Position numbers and translations under genes: made by a program | Shown: in pieces, positions 35,069 to 44,784 of the stretch | Layout of the letters: every line of letters begins with the position of its first letter | Position numbering within the stretch: the first letter of the stretch is position 1 | NCBI RefSeq assembly: GCF_008693065.1 | Contig: NZ_VXKH01000005.1 | Location: forward strand, 1-63,656 | Origin: Corynebacterium tuscaniense | Lineage (GTDB): Bacteria; Actinomycetota; Actinomycetes; Mycobacteriales; Mycobacteriaceae | Length of the DNA: 63,656 bases | Direction of reading: 5' to 3' | Notes under the pieces: model-generated | Seen by the model: the letters and a program-made list of their open reading frames with translations, nothing else | Databases searched by the model: none | Told to the model about the DNA's origin: nothing

Positions 35069-36298
35069 TTATCGGCGCACCGCCTCACCCAGTTCCTTCA
35101 ACACTGCCTCATCTGTGAAGTACGTTGAGTGTCCACCCGAAATTCCGGGTATCCGCTCCGCGCCAAAACTTGGATCCGCGGGGTTAAATCCGTGTGCCGC
35201 AATCGGGCCGTTCCGCAACATCAAAATGGGATCGGTGGGGGAGTCCGCTACCGTCACCCGAGTGTCGGTGCCAATGAGATTTAACTGATCCACGTTCGAA
35301 GCCGGCACTCCGGGGGAACCAGCGAGGACCAGTTCATCGGCGAATAAGCCGTAGCCCATTGCTGCTCGCGTGGCCACAACCGAGCCGTAACTATGGCCGA
35401 GCACAACTTTGCGGGCATTCGGAAAACGATCGTTCATTGACATCTGAAAATTTGCGAGTTCTTCCGCGCTTGCGCGCGCATAAGATGGGTCCGCCCCTTC
35501 CGCAAGGTTCTCCGGCGGGAGGTAGCCTTGCCACACCACCACTGCGCCCCCCGTGGCGGCTGCGATGTCCTGCGCCCGTTTAATCGCGTCGGGCAATGCT
35601 TCCGGATTACCGCTGGATACTCCGGACACCTGAGTGATCACGCTTTTGGGGTTCTCCCGCCACGAATCATCACCCGGTGGACCCACCATGACGGTGAAGC
35701 CGTCGCCATATTCTGGAGTCGCCCCTTCCGGTAGCGTTGCGGCCTCGAGGAGCATGCCATCCGCTTCAAGCACAGCTTTCCGGACCGAGGCCGGGGCCGT
35801 GCTCAAATTCCGTTCACTGATCTGGTCAAGCGGTTCACCGGGATGGAATACAAGCCGGTCCAGGTCGGCCTTGTGTTCCAAAAGGCATTCCCCGGCTACG
35901 GAGGCCGCGCAGGACTTGTCTAGCAAATAAGACTGCAGCGCCACAGTTGCTATAAGGGCTTTGTGGGCAAAAACGACCGAAGGTGGCAGTGGCAAACGCG
36001 GACCGAGTGCCGCATTGCCCCAACCAGCAAATCTGGCTAGTACATCGTCCAACTCGCGCTGCGCCGCCGCAGCGGTATCAAGCACATCGGCCACCGCGTT
36101 GAGGCGCTTAGCGGGTTCCCCAAAAGCAGTGCCCAGGCTAGCAAGGAGGTCTAAGCCCTGGATGGCGGTGGGGCCATCCAAACCGGCAGAGGCAAGCATG
36201 TTTCGATGCACCCACGTGTCATCGATACGTGATTCAAGAGTTTTTGCTACCTCGCGCATCTGGTTTGCAGAACTCGTGAGTTCGTTAGCCACCAGCAT
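35069..36298 (-). CDS. Alpha/beta hydrolase with helical N-terminal domain (DUF1023-like)
   Basis: A 409-residue protein. Residues 1-130 are helical and resemble WXG100-type helices (LTSSANQMREVAKTLESRID). The C-terminal half carries a serine-hydrolase elbow GHSYGSVVATRA within a DUF1023-like fold (VVVWQGYLPPENL upstream, PTDPILML later). No signal peptide is seen. The preceding small gene ends in TAATG, sharing one base with this start, so they are translationally coupled. Such pairs often belong to type VII secretion-associated modules in actinobacteria, which is inference here because no ESX machinery is in the window. Confidence 0.72.
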   Translation of the reverse strand: MLVANELTSSANQMREVAKTLESRIDDTWVHRNMLASAGLDGPTAIQGLDLLASLGTAFGEPAKRLNAVADVLDTAAAAQRELDDVLARFAGWGNAALGPRLPLPPSVVFAHKALIATVALQSYLLDKSCAASVAGECLLEHKADLDRLVFHPGEPLDQISERNLSTAPASVRKAVLEADGMLLEAATLPEGATPEYGDGFTVMVGPPGDDSWRENPKSVITQVSGVSSGNPEALPDAIKRAQDIAAATGGAVVVWQGYLPPENLAEGADPSYARASAEELANFQMSMNDRFPNARKVVLGHSYGSVVATRAAMGYGLFADELVLAGSPGVPASNVDQLNLIGTDTRVTVADSPTDPILMLRNGPIAAHGFNPADPSFGAERIPGISGGHSTYFTDEAVLKELGEAVRR

Positions 36299-36537
36299 TA
36301 GAAACCTCCAAATGTATTTGTGGAATCAACGTCGTTGATCGCCTTGACAAAAGCCGCGAGATTAGCCGCCTGCTCGGTCACGTTGCGGGAACGCGTAGAT
36401 ATTCCGTCCAAAAGAGTTTCATGCGCTCGCGCCAGCGCACTGGACGTGAGACTCGGAGTGGATAGGCCGACCAAATGCGGAGCTTTCCACTCAGGGAACG
36501 AAGGGAGACCATGTGATGGTGCTTGGATGTAGTTCAT
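36298..36537 (-). CDS. Small helical protein, EspC/DUF2580-like (possible type VII substrate partner)
   Basis: A 79-residue protein. After a Pro-rich start (MNYIQAPSHGLPSF), residues ~30-70 form two amphipathic helices (SALARAHETLLDGI; VTEQAANLAAFVKAINDVD), ending in TNTFGGF. The AANLAAFVKAINDVD segment recalls the EspC/DUF2580 consensus. It has no signal peptide and no WXG motif. ATG 36537 is the first plausible start. It is coupled to the hydrolase gene by a TAATG overlap. It is too short for certain assignment. Confidence 0.5.
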   Translation of the reverse strand: MNYIQAPSHGLPSFPEWKAPHLVGLSTPSLTSSALARAHETLLDGISTRSRNVTEQAANLAAFVKAINDVDSTNTFGGF

Positions 36538-36640
36538 GTTTTCGAGCAAAAAGCATGACGCCGCCAAGCGCAAGGAAAATGCCCAAAGTGGCAAAATCGG
36601 GCTGTGGAATTCGCTTCAAATTCCACATACGCTGGTGCGC

Positions 36641-37432
36641 ATGCGAATCGGAATCGTGCAAGTCACCACCACAAAAGACAAGTGTGAAAATTTGTTTCTT
36701 GTCACTGAAAGCATTCGGCGGGTTGCCAAGCACGGGGCCACACTCATCGTGTGCCCAGAAGCAACATCACAAGCCTTTGACTCTGGCCGCCTAGACACCC
36801 AAGCGGAAGAACTCGACGGGCCTTTCTCCACTGGTCTGCGTGAGCTTGCTGCTGAGCTCGGCGTGACCATCGTCGCCGGGATGTTCCGCCCTGCTGACAC
36901 TCAGGGGGAAGTCAACCGCGTGTACAACACCGCCCTAATCACCGGCAATGGTCATCACGAGGGTTACGACAAAATCCACACCTTCGACACCGCCACCTAC
37001 AGCGAATCCGATACGGTCAAACCCGGCTCACGCCTGCACACCTTCACCCACGAAGGGGTCACCATTGGCGTAGCCACCTGCTTTGACATCCGCTTCCCGG
37101 AACAGTTCAAACAACTCGCCCGCGAGGGCGCCCAGGTCATCCTTGTGCCCACAAGCTGGGCCGATGGGGAAAATAAACTCGAGCAGTGGAATACTCTTGC
37201 CCGTGCCCGCGCGCTCGACGCTGGAGTGTTCATCATTGCTCCTGACCAAGCACGACCAGGTGGCACGTCCGAAGCGGGCACGGCCTCCGGCCCCACCGGC
37301 ATCGGCCACTCCATCGCCGTTGCCCCCGACGGCACCGTCATCGCTCAAGCCGGATACGAGCCAGAAGTCCTCGTCGTGGACATCGACCCCGAACAAGCCC
37401 TGAAACAGCGCAAAGCACTGCCCCTGCTTTAA
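36641..37432 (+). CDS. Carbon-nitrogen hydrolase (nitrilase superfamily)
   Basis: A 263-residue amidase-type enzyme with the complete catalytic triad: Glu40 (VCPEAT), Lys111 (YDKIHTFD) and Cys147 (ATCFDIRFPE). The sequence is closest in style to omega-amidase/Nit2-like and deaminated-glutathione amidases; the substrate is not decidable. A longer frame begins at 36536, but ATG 36641 has TACGCT 7 nt upstream, which points to a leaderless start, and the family starts MRIGIVQV. It overlaps the convergent hypothetical gene by 4 nt. Confidence 0.88.
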   Translation: MRIGIVQVTTTKDKCENLFLVTESIRRVAKHGATLIVCPEATSQAFDSGRLDTQAEELDGPFSTGLRELAAELGVTIVAGMFRPADTQGEVNRVYNTALITGNGHHEGYDKIHTFDTATYSESDTVKPGSRLHTFTHEGVTIGVATCFDIRFPEQFKQLAREGAQVILVPTSWADGENKLEQWNTLARARALDAGVFIIAPDQARPGGTSEAGTASGPTGIGHSIAVAPDGTVIAQAGYEPEVLVVDIDPEQALKQRKALPLL

Positions 37433-38259
37433 TCAGCCTGCGTCAACCTCAACCAATGCGACGCATCCGCAAGAGCTCGCAGGCCCGGCTCGTGCGACCC
37501 AGCCGCGTCCACGAGCAATTCCACATTCACGCCAGCGCCACGCTCCGCGGCAGCAAACACCGCGGCCCGCACTCCAGCCAAGGCTGAACCACGCGCATCA
37601 ACAGTGCTGGAAAGCCACACAGGCTCACCGCTGGCATGCCCCAATGTCCAGTAATCACCCACCTGCGGAATCTGCGCATTGTCAACACCGCTAGTCAGCG
37701 CCTCCGCAGGCAAGAAAAACACCAGCTCGCCAAAGTCATTCGGCGGAATCGCAGGGGCCAACGTATCCCACAGCGGGTCCACTCCCTCCGCCCGCGCCGC
37801 CGTAGCGATCTCCGGGCGCAGCACCGGAAACGTTTGCCCAGCCTCATACTCCACCGGCACAGAAGAAGACAGGTAGACGGACCAGTAGGCGATCCCGGTG
37901 TCGTCGAAAAGCGGAAGCACCCCAATCACCTCCATCGCCGACGCCGGAGGCACACCCGCCAGATCAGCCTCCCGCGCAGCATCCCCCATCCGCGCCAAAC
38001 CCGAAACCATATGCGCGCGCAACTCTTCCGCATCGGGGTGCGCCCCCAACACCGCATCCACAGCCTTGGACACAGGCTCCACCAAGGCATCGTAAGAATC
38101 GGCAGACACAGCAAGCCTTCGCCTATCGACGCCCACAGCCCCCATCCCACCCTCATCCCCCACCAACGCCTCTACCAAAGAACGTGCTTCCGGAACCTCC
38201 GGCAAGTAGCTGACCAGCTCTTCTATCAACGATGGCGGTAAATTCATACGTGGCGACAT
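37429..38259 (-). CDS. Hypothetical protein
   Basis: A 276-residue soluble protein I do not recognise. It starts MSPRMNLPPSLIEELVSYLP, is rich in Ala, Val, Asp and Glu, has no membrane segment or signal peptide and contains WSVYLSSSVPVEYEAGQTFP and LGHASGEPVWLSSTVDARG. The segment GELVFFLPAEALTSG suggests an alpha/beta core. ATG 38259 has TATCTT 7 nt upstream, consistent with a leaderless message; ATG 38247 is an alternative. It is convergent with the nitrilase gene and divergent from gltS. Confidence 0.6.
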   Translation of the reverse strand: MSPRMNLPPSLIEELVSYLPEVPEARSLVEALVGDEGGMGAVGVDRRRLAVSADSYDALVEPVSKAVDAVLGAHPDAEELRAHMVSGLARMGDAAREADLAGVPPASAMEVIGVLPLFDDTGIAYWSVYLSSSVPVEYEAGQTFPVLRPEIATAARAEGVDPLWDTLAPAIPPNDFGELVFFLPAEALTSGVDNAQIPQVGDYWTLGHASGEPVWLSSTVDARGSALAGVRAAVFAAAERGAGVNVELLVDAAGSHEPGLRALADASHWLRLTQAD

Positions 38260-38362
38260 GCTGCCCAAGATACCGCGTCCACTCCGACCGCTAAGCTAGC
38301 CGGGACAGAACCTTGCAGATCCCACGGATCTGGCGGAGAAACCGAGAGCTGAAAGGCCCATC

Positions 38363-39700
38363 ATGGAATTCACCCCCTACGTGCTGCTCACCGATGTTGG
38401 ATGGATCTCCATCCTCCTCATCATCGGCAACATCCTCCGCCAACGCGTCCGCATCCTCCAGCAACTCCTGCTGCCGGCACCCATCACCGCCGGCCTCATC
38501 GGACTGTTCCTCGGTCCCGAAATCCTCGGGATCATCCAGTTCTCCGACAAAATCGGCGCCTACACATCGCTCCTCATCGCCGTTGTCTTTGCCTCTATGG
38601 CCTACTCCATGGACCTCGGAGGGTCCGTAGCCAAAGGTGCACGCAACATGTGGGCATTTTCCACCACCATGTTCATGTTCCAATGGGGGCTCTTCGTTCT
38701 TTTGGGCATCTACCTCTTCAAACCTGTCTTCGGCACGGAGGACTGGTTCGGCATGATGCTGCCCGTCGGATTCGTCGGCGGATTCGGTACAGCCGCCGCC
38801 GTCGGCTCCTCACTCGAAGACACTGCCGGTGCCGTTGCCGCATCCTCCCTCGGGTTCACCTCCGCGACAGTGGGCACCATTGTGGCCATTATCGGCGGTG
38901 TCATCGTGGCTAACTGGGGTATTCGCGCAGGTAAAGCCACCGAACTCCAAGGTGAACTGCCCAAGGAATTGCGCTCCGGGTACATCGAGGACGAATCCCA
39001 ACGTCCCTCCATCGGCAAAGCAACCACCAACCCCTCCTCGATCGAACCGCTTGCCCTCCACGGCGGATTCATCGTCTTCACGGTGCTTGTTGCCTACTTA
39101 GTGGACGGCTACCTCTCTACCGCCCTCGGCAACGTCTCCATCCCACTATTCGCCCTGTCCTTCGTCATTGGTTTTGTTGGCCGCGGTCTCCTGCGTCTGT
39201 TCAAAAAGCCGAACTACCTGGACAAGGACACTGTTACCGCTATCTCTGGTGCGGCTACCGACTACATGATTGCCTTCGGCATCGCCTCCATTGTCCCCGC
39301 AGCGCTCGCGGCGTACTGGCAGGCGCTCATCTTGCTTTTCGTCCTCGGCCTCGTGTTCTGCCTGTTCTACCTGCTGGTCATGGCGCCACTGTACTTCGGT
39401 GAACAGTGGATCGAACGCGGCATTTTCGGTTGGGGGTGGGCAACCGCCGCTGTGGCCACAGGTATCGCTCTGCTCAAGATGGTGGACCCGAAGCTCAAAT
39501 CTGGCACACTCAACGAATACGGCGTGGCCTACGTTGGTTTCGGCCCCTTCGAAATCGGCATGACCATCCTGGCCCCAATCGCCGTGCTCGCCTCCTTCAC
39601 CGGTGCGTTCGGCTGGGTGTCTACGCTGATCGCAGCGGGTATCCTCATCATGAGCTTCGCGCTCAAATGGGTCCCTGTTCGCTCAGACGCGAAGACTTAA
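38363..39700 (+). CDS. gltS: Sodium/glutamate symporter GltS
   Basis: A 445-residue polytopic transporter with ~11 hydrophobic helices arranged as two repeats, with the GltS-typical re-entrant sections PAPITAGLIGLFLGPEIL, VGGFGTAAAVGSSL and TDYMIAFGIASIV. It imports glutamate with Na+ (ESS family). In C. glutamicum gltS lies next to clpB, as here. ATG 38363 has GAAAGG upstream. It is monocistronic and followed by a convergent regulator gene. Confidence 0.85.
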   Translation: MEFTPYVLLTDVGWISILLIIGNILRQRVRILQQLLLPAPITAGLIGLFLGPEILGIIQFSDKIGAYTSLLIAVVFASMAYSMDLGGSVAKGARNMWAFSTTMFMFQWGLFVLLGIYLFKPVFGTEDWFGMMLPVGFVGGFGTAAAVGSSLEDTAGAVAASSLGFTSATVGTIVAIIGGVIVANWGIRAGKATELQGELPKELRSGYIEDESQRPSIGKATTNPSSIEPLALHGGFIVFTVLVAYLVDGYLSTALGNVSIPLFALSFVIGFVGRGLLRLFKKPNYLDKDTVTAISGAATDYMIAFGIASIVPAALAAYWQALILLFVLGLVFCLFYLLVMAPLYFGEQWIERGIFGWGWATAAVATGIALLKMVDPKLKSGTLNEYGVAYVGFGPFEIGMTILAPIAVLASFTGAFGWVSTLIAAGILIMSFALKWVPVRSDAKT

Positions 39701-39704
39701 TGGC

Positions 39705-40193
39705 TTAGCCCGCCTGTTTCTCCCGCACGGCCTTCGCGGCGTACCACGTGGTGATGCCCTCCCGCATCGCTTCCCTGTACGCCGCCTCAACTCGGCCCAC
39801 GACGTGCCACGGCGCCACGTCCCGGATCCGCCGGTTCAACGCGCCGACGCGCTTCTTTAGCTCGGCATCATCTGTCTGAAAGTACGCGAGCGCAAACGAC
39901 AACATTTCCAGCTCATCATCATCAAAAACCAGCGGTGGCATTTTCTCACCGCGCACCAAACGGTAGGAATTCTCGCCCCGTCGCGTCGTCTCAACCTCAA
40001 AACCAACGGCGCGGAGCCCCTGAATATCACGCCTCAACGTTCGCTTATCGACGCCTAATTTCCCCACCAACTCCTCCCCCGTAAAAGCCTGCCCCGTTTG
40101 CAGCACCGCCATCAGTTCCGCCCCGCGCAGAAACGGCGGACATTTCGGCCGCCCCTCAAAGACCGAGATCTCTGAAATATCCACTCGTTTCAT
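39705..40193 (-). CDS. HTH transcriptional regulator without WYL domain
   Basis: A 162-residue protein with an HTH_11/DeoR-type winged helix (LMAVLQTGQAFTGEELVGKL, VDKRTLRRDIQGLRAVGF), followed by the linker region typical of YafY regulators, but truncated before a WYL ligand domain would begin. It may be a naturally short regulator or the remnant of a longer one. ATG 40193 has GGGGGA upstream. It is convergent with gltS; the large upstream spacer holds repeats and then clpB. One GCTTATCGACG copy lies inside (40043-40053). Confidence 0.7.
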   Translation of the reverse strand: MKRVDISEISVFEGRPKCPPFLRGAELMAVLQTGQAFTGEELVGKLGVDKRTLRRDIQGLRAVGFEVETTRRGENSYRLVRGEKMPPLVFDDDELEMLSFALAYFQTDDAELKKRVGALNRRIRDVAPWHVVGRVEAAYREAMREGITTWYAAKAVREKQAG

Positions 40194-40307
40194 CTCGACT
40201 GATCCCCCTTTTCTCTAGTCCCCTTAGTTTCCCGATTCCCCTGGTTCCTTCTTTTTGAAGGATGTTTCTGACGTTAATCGTCATCGCCGCTGTTTGCTAG
40301 CAAAAAC

Positions 40308-40615
40308 TGTCCACTTAAGTGGACATCGCACTTTTGAAGCAGTCGCTCAGCTCCGCGAACTTTTCACTGTCCTGCGCTTTCTCTTCTTCTGTCTTTCTTC
40401 TCGCAGTTTCCGCTCATATATGGGCAATGGACGATGCGGACTTATCTGTCCACCCGGGCATCTTCAGAGCTGTGGCTTGCATTTTTGCGGTGGTGCGGAG
40501 CGGACGCACTTTGCGTCCGCTCCAGAAGGGAATGAAGCTACAGTTCACGGTGATGATCGTCGAAAAGCGGACACATTTGTCCGCATCCCATTTCGCCCAT
40601 ATATGTGCGAGGAAG
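40308..40615. repeat. Palindrome cluster upstream of clpB
   Basis: The 627-nt gap between the regulator gene and clpB holds four palindromes: TGTCCACTTAAGTGGACA (40308-40325), GCGGACTTATCTGTCC (40436-40451), GAGCGGACGCA-CTT-TGCGTCCGCTC (40498-40522, 11-bp perfect arms) and GCGGACACATTTGTCCGC (40567-40584). Two of them are flanked by a conserved segment with CATATATG (40413 region in inverse, 40600 region direct) and a GCGAG-type end. No credible gene lies here. Confidence 0.65.
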
Positions 40616-40733
40616 CGGGAGTGAGTGTGAAAGCGGGTGTCAACGGGGGAGTGGGCCACCGGGTGTCAGCGCGGGAGCGGGCCGCCGGGTGAGTGCGGCG
40701 GGACGTAGTGTCTGTGCGGAAAAGAATTTTTAG

Positions 40734-40767
40734 GTTGAGTGGAACAGACTCAAGTTTTAAAGCGTTG
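40734..40767 (+). promoter_or_regulatory. SigH-type promoter with HAIR operator for clpB
   Basis: GTTGAGT-GGAACAG-ACTCAAG (40734-40754) is a nearly perfect HspR repeat. Within it begins GGAAC (40741), and GTTG at 40764-40767 follows after 19 nt, the same SigH-like spacing as at dnaK. The operator overlaps the -35, so HspR should occlude the polymerase. Confidence 0.75.
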
Positions 40768-40820
40768 CACTGAGTGACCAATTAATTAAGAACGACAGAA
40801 GACACGAAAGGAGCACTTCA

Positions 40821-43367
40821 ATGAGCTCGTTTAATCCCACTACTAAAACGCAACAGGCGCTGCAGGATGCGCTCCAGTTGGCCTCCGCAAAGGGGAACCC
40901 GGACATTCGTCCCGCACACCTGCTGTACGCAATCCTGACGCAGGAAGATGGCATCGCGGCACCGGTGCTGAAGGCAACGGGCGTGGATCCGGAGACGGTA
41001 GCGCAAGAGGCAGCTGAAATCGTCGATGGTTCCCCCAAGGCTGAAGGCCAGAACATGGCCAACCCGACGTTCAACCGCGATGGTCTTAATGCGCTGAACG
41101 CGGCGCAGGAGTTGGCTGGTGAGCTCGGCGATGAATACGTTTCCACCGAGGTGCTTCTGGCTGCCATTGCACGCGGCTCGGAAGAAGCTGCAGAGCTGCT
41201 GAAGAAGCGTGGCGCGACCTACGACACGATTAAGGCAGCTTTCCCCTCGGTACGCGGGCACCAAAAGGTGACCTCACAGGACCCAGAGGACCAGTTTCAG
41301 GCTTTGGAGAAGTACTCGACGGATCTGACGGCGCGGGCACGCGAGGGCAAGATTGACCCGGTTATCGGCCGTGACAGCGAAATCCGGCGTGTTGTTCAGG
41401 TGTTGTCACGCCGTACGAAGAACAACCCGGTTCTCATCGGTGAGCCAGGTGTGGGTAAGACCGCCATCGTGGAGGGCCTTGCTCGCCGCATCGTGGCTGG
41501 TGACGTGCCTGAATCCTTGAAGGGCAAGACGCTGATCAGTCTCGATCTGGGCTCCATGGTCGCTGGTGCGAAATACCGCGGTGAATTCGAGGAACGCTTG
41601 AAGGCCGTACTCGATGAGATTAAGCGGGCGGACGGCGAGATCATTACGTTCATCGATGAGCTGCACACCATCGTCGGTGCAGGTGCTACCGGTGAGGGCT
41701 CTATGGACGCCGGCAACATGATCAAGCCGTTGCTGGCTCGTGGCGAGCTCCGCCTGGTTGGTGCGACGACGCTGGATGAGTACCGCAAGTACATCGAGAA
41801 GGACGCCGCTTTGGAGCGTCGTTTCCAGCAGGTGTACGTGGGTGAGCCGACGGTGGAGGACACCATCGGTATCCTGCGTGGCCTGAAGGAGCGCTACGAG
41901 GTCCACCACGGTGTCCGCATTCAGGACTCGGCGCTGGTGGCTGCAGCAACGCTCTCGGACCGCTACATCACGAACCGTTTCCTGCCGGACAAGGCGATTG
42001 ACCTCGTCGATGAGGCCGGCTCGCGCCTGCGCATGGAGATTGATTCTTCCCCGCAGGAGATCGACGAGCTTGAGCGCATTGTGCGCCGCCTCGAAATCGA
42101 GGAGATCGCACTGTCGAAGGAATCGGACGCTGCTTCCCAGGATCGTCTTGTCACACTGCGCCAGGAGCTGGCGGATCAGCGCGAGAAGCTTGGCGAGCTG
42201 AAGGCTCGTTGGGAAAATGAGAAGGGCGAGATCGATAAGGTCCAGCGCTTGAAGGAGGAGCTGGAAGATCTGCGTAACCAGTCAGAGATCGCCGAGCGTG
42301 AAGGTGATTTCGCGAAGGTTTCGGAGTTGCGCTACGGGCGGATTCCGGAAGTTGAGGCTGAGCTGGGGGCAGCGGAGGCGTCGACAAGCGAAAAGACGAT
42401 GCTCAGTGAGGAGGTGACGCCTGATGTGATCGCTGATGTTGTGTCGAGCTGGACCGGCATCCCGGCGGGCAAGATGATGGAAGGCGAGACCGAGAAACTC
42501 CTGCGTATGGAGGATGTCCTGGCTGACCGTGTGGTTGGTCAGCGCGCGGCGGTGGAGGCTGTGTCGGATGCGGTGCGGCGTTCGCGCGCGGGCATTGCTG
42601 ATCCGAATCGTCCGATTGGTTCGTTCCTCTTCCTTGGGCCTACGGGCGTGGGTAAGACGGAGCTGGCGAAGTCGCTGGCGGAGTTCCTCTTCGACGATGA
42701 GTCCGCGATGGTGCGGATTGATATGTCCGAGTACGGTGAGAAGCATTCCGTTGCGCGCCTGGTCGGTGCGCCTCCGGGATACGTCGGCTACGACGCAGGC
42801 GGCCAGCTCACCGAAGCTGTTCGCCGGCGCCCGTACAGCCTCGTGCTTTTCGACGAAGTGGAGAAAGCCCACCCCGACGTCTTCGATGTCCTACTGCAGG
42901 TCCTTGACGAAGGCCGCCTGACGGATGGGCAGGGGCGGACCGTGGACTTCCGCAACACGGTGATCATCCTGACGTCGAACCTGGGCGCGGGCGGCACGCA
43001 CGACGAGATCATGGATGCAGTCAAGCGCGCGTTCAAGCCGGAGTTCATCAACCGTCTCGATGACGTGGTCGTCTTCGACCCGCTCACACAAGAGCAGCTG
43101 GTGGGCATCGTGGACATCCAGCTCGCGGCGCTCGCGGAGCGTCTTGCTTCACGACGCCTGACGCTGCAGGTCTCCGACGCCGCCAAGTCCTGGCTCGCTG
43201 AGCGTGGCTACGATCCGGCCTACGGTGCTCGTCCGTTGCGTCGTCTGATCCAGCAGGCGATCGGTGATCAGCTGGCGAAGAAGCTGCTTTCCGGCGAGAT
43301 CCGCGACGGTGACCCGGTGCACGTAGACGTCGCCGAAGGCACCGACCGCCTCGACATCAGCGCCTAA
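40821..43367 (+). CDS. clpB: Disaggregase ClpB
   Basis: An 848-residue AAA+ unfoldase cooperating with DnaK. It has an N-terminal Clp repeat domain (residues ~5-145), ATPase 1 with GEPGVGKT near 206 and the sensor [10 protein letters not shown], a middle coiled-coil domain (about 400-525: [36 protein letters not shown]) that identifies ClpB rather than ClpA/C, and ATPase 2 with GPTGVGKT near 605. ATG 40821 has AAAGGAGC. Expression is controlled by HspR and SigH-type elements. It is monocistronic, with a GC hairpin after the stop. Confidence 0.97.
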   Translation: MSSFNPTTKTQQALQDALQLASAKGNPDIRPAHLLYAILTQEDGIAAPVLKATGVDPETVAQEAAEIVDGSPKAEGQNMANPTFNRDGLNALNAAQELAGELGDEYVSTEVLLAAIARGSEEAAELLKKRGATYDTIKAAFPSVRGHQKVTSQDPEDQFQALEKYSTDLTARAREGKIDPVIGRDSEIRRVVQVLSRRTKNNPVLIGEPGVGKTAIVEGLARRIVAGDVPESLKGKTLISLDLGSMVAGAKYRGEFEERLKAVLDEIKRADGEIITFIDELHTIVGAGATGEGSMDAGNMIKPLLARGELRLVGATTLDEYRKYIEKDAALERRFQQVYVGEPTVEDTIGILRGLKERYEVHHGVRIQDSALVAAATLSDRYITNRFLPDKAIDLVDEAGSRLRMEIDSSPQEIDELERIVRRLEIEEIALSKESDAASQDRLVTLRQELADQREKLGELKARWENEKGEIDKVQRLKEELEDLRNQSEIAEREGDFAKVSELRYGRIPEVEAELGAAEASTSEKTMLSEEVTPDVIADVVSSWTGIPAGKMMEGETEKLLRMEDVLADRVVGQRAAVEAVSDAVRRSRAGIADPNRPIGSFLFLGPTGVGKTELAKSLAEFLFDDESAMVRIDMSEYGEKHSVARLVGAPPGYVGYDAGGQLTEAVRRRPYSLVLFDEVEKAHPDVFDVLLQVLDEGRLTDGQGRTVDFRNTVIILTSNLGAGGTHDEIMDAVKRAFKPEFINRLDDVVVFDPLTQEQLVGIVDIQLAALAERLASRRLTLQVSDAAKSWLAERGYDPAYGARPLRRLIQQAIGDQLAKKLLSGEIRDGDPVHVDVAEGTDRLDISA

Positions 43368-43461
43368 GGGTCCGCAGCGGCGGCACCGCCGCCGCCCAGT
43401 CCGGGGCCAAGGCATTCGGCGCTTAATGAAAATGTGTTTCAGCTCACTCGACTTACCCGCA

Positions 43462-43493
43462 TGTGATGTGTATCATTCCTGGGGAACGTCCCC
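43462..43493 (+). promoter_or_regulatory. Candidate GlxR-like and RamA-like sites of adhA
   Basis: TGTGATGTGTATCATT (43462-43477) resembles a CRP/GlxR half-palindrome (TGTGA-N6-TCACA) with mismatches. GGGGA-ACG-TCCCC (43481-43493) is a perfect palindrome of the RamA style. In C. glutamicum adhA is known to respond to RamA, RamB and GlxR; that the same holds here is inference. Confidence 0.45.
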
Positions 43494-43512
43494 TTCGGAA
43501 TAGGAGAACCAT

Positions 43513-44544
43513 ATGTCCACCCCAACTTCCATGCGAGCAGCAGTTGCCGAACAGTTCGGCCCAACCGTCAACGTCAAAGAGATCGACCTGCCTAAGCCTG
43601 GCCCGTTCCAGGCACTGGTGAAACTTTCTGCCAGCGGCATCTGCCACACCGACCTTCACGCGGTGGAAGGTGACTGGCCGGTCAAACCGACTCCGCCGTT
43701 CGTGCCGGGCCACGAGGGCGTCGGCGAGATCATTGAGTTGGGGCCGGGTGAGCATTCGGTCAAGGTTGGTGACATTGTCGGCAACGCTTGGCTCTGGTCC
43801 GCATGTGGCGCGTGCGAGTTCTGCCGGACCGGCCGTGAAACGTACTGCAAAAAGGCGGAATACGGCGGCTACACGGTGAATGGTTCCTTTGGTGAGTACA
43901 TGCTCGTAGATACGCGATACGCCCCACGCATCCCCGAAGGCGCCGACCCGGTCGAGGTCGCCCCGATCCTCTGCGCTGGTGTCACGGTATATAAGGGCCT
44001 GAAGGAAGCACAGGCGAAGCCGAGCCAGTTCATGGTCATCTCCGGTATCGGTGGCCTCGGCCACCTCGCAGTGCAGTACGGCGTGGCCATGGGCATGCGT
44101 GTGATTGCAGTAGACATCGCTGACGACAAACTCGAACTGGCCAAGGAGCTCGGTGCCGAATTCACCGTCAACGCCGCCAACACCGACCCGGGTGAGGCTG
44201 TGCAGGAGTTCACGGACGGCGGCGCCCACGGCGTGCTTGTTACGGCCGTGCACCCAGCCGCGTTCGGACAGGCCATTGCGATGTGTCGTTCCAACGGCAC
44301 CATCGTCTTCAACGGTCTGCCGCCGGGGGAGTTCCCGGCACCGATCTTCGACATCGTTCTGCGCGGCATCACCATTCGCGGCTCCCTAGTGGGCACGCGC
44401 CAGGACATGGCGGAGGCGCTCGACTTCTACGCCCGCGGCGAGGTGAAGCCCCACGTCACGGCGTGCGAACTCGATGATGTGAACCAGGTGTTTGAAGACA
44501 TGCGAAACGGCAAGATCGCCGGCCGAATGTCCATCAAGTACTAG
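43513..44544 (+). CDS. adhA: Zinc-dependent alcohol dehydrogenase
   Basis: A 343-residue medium-chain dehydrogenase. Catalytic zinc ligands are Cys44 and His67 with Glu68 (GHEGVG), and the structural zinc is held by Cys98, 101, 104 and 112 (CGACEFCRTGRETYC). The NAD motif is GIGGLGHLAVQYGVAMG. It oxidises ethanol and other primary alcohols; C. glutamicum AdhA is the nearest match. ATG 43513 follows AGGAGAA. The gene is monocistronic. Confidence 0.93.
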   Translation: MSTPTSMRAAVAEQFGPTVNVKEIDLPKPGPFQALVKLSASGICHTDLHAVEGDWPVKPTPPFVPGHEGVGEIIELGPGEHSVKVGDIVGNAWLWSACGACEFCRTGRETYCKKAEYGGYTVNGSFGEYMLVDTRYAPRIPEGADPVEVAPILCAGVTVYKGLKEAQAKPSQFMVISGIGGLGHLAVQYGVAMGMRVIAVDIADDKLELAKELGAEFTVNAANTDPGEAVQEFTDGGAHGVLVTAVHPAAFGQAIAMCRSNGTIVFNGLPPGEFPAPIFDIVLRGITIRGSLVGTRQDMAEALDFYARGEVKPHVTACELDDVNQVFEDMRNGKIAGRMSIKY

Positions 44545-44784
44545 GCGTTTGCTCTGTCCGGGGGTGCTTACCGCCGACCCCCGCCGCAGACCGGTGAATG
44601 ACTGTATCTTCGCCAGTGAGGGTCTCGCTGAAGCGTGTTAGCGCTTACGGGGCCTTCTTCCGGTTCACAGGTAGATGAGCGGAAGGGTTTTCGGCTTAAG
44701 GGACAAACTTTCCGGGCTCCTCGGCCTGCCTTGCCGCCGCCAACCCGCCACGCCCAGACCCCAGCACCGGCTACAATCCGGTGC

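Noticed and set aside
35181..35200. GGTTAAATCC near the hydrolase gene as another copy of the GTTAAATCCTTCACCC word
   Set aside because: Only about 9 bases match; too short to be meaningful.
40319..40692. Open frames of 101 and 145 codons in the gap before clpB
   Set aside because: They run through the palindromes, have no family features and no start signals; the gap is better described as repeats plus promoter.
43375..43400. GC hairpin after clpB as a standard terminator
   Set aside because: GCGGCGG-CAC-CGCCGCC folds well but no T-run follows; a function is uncertain, so it is not listed as a feature.
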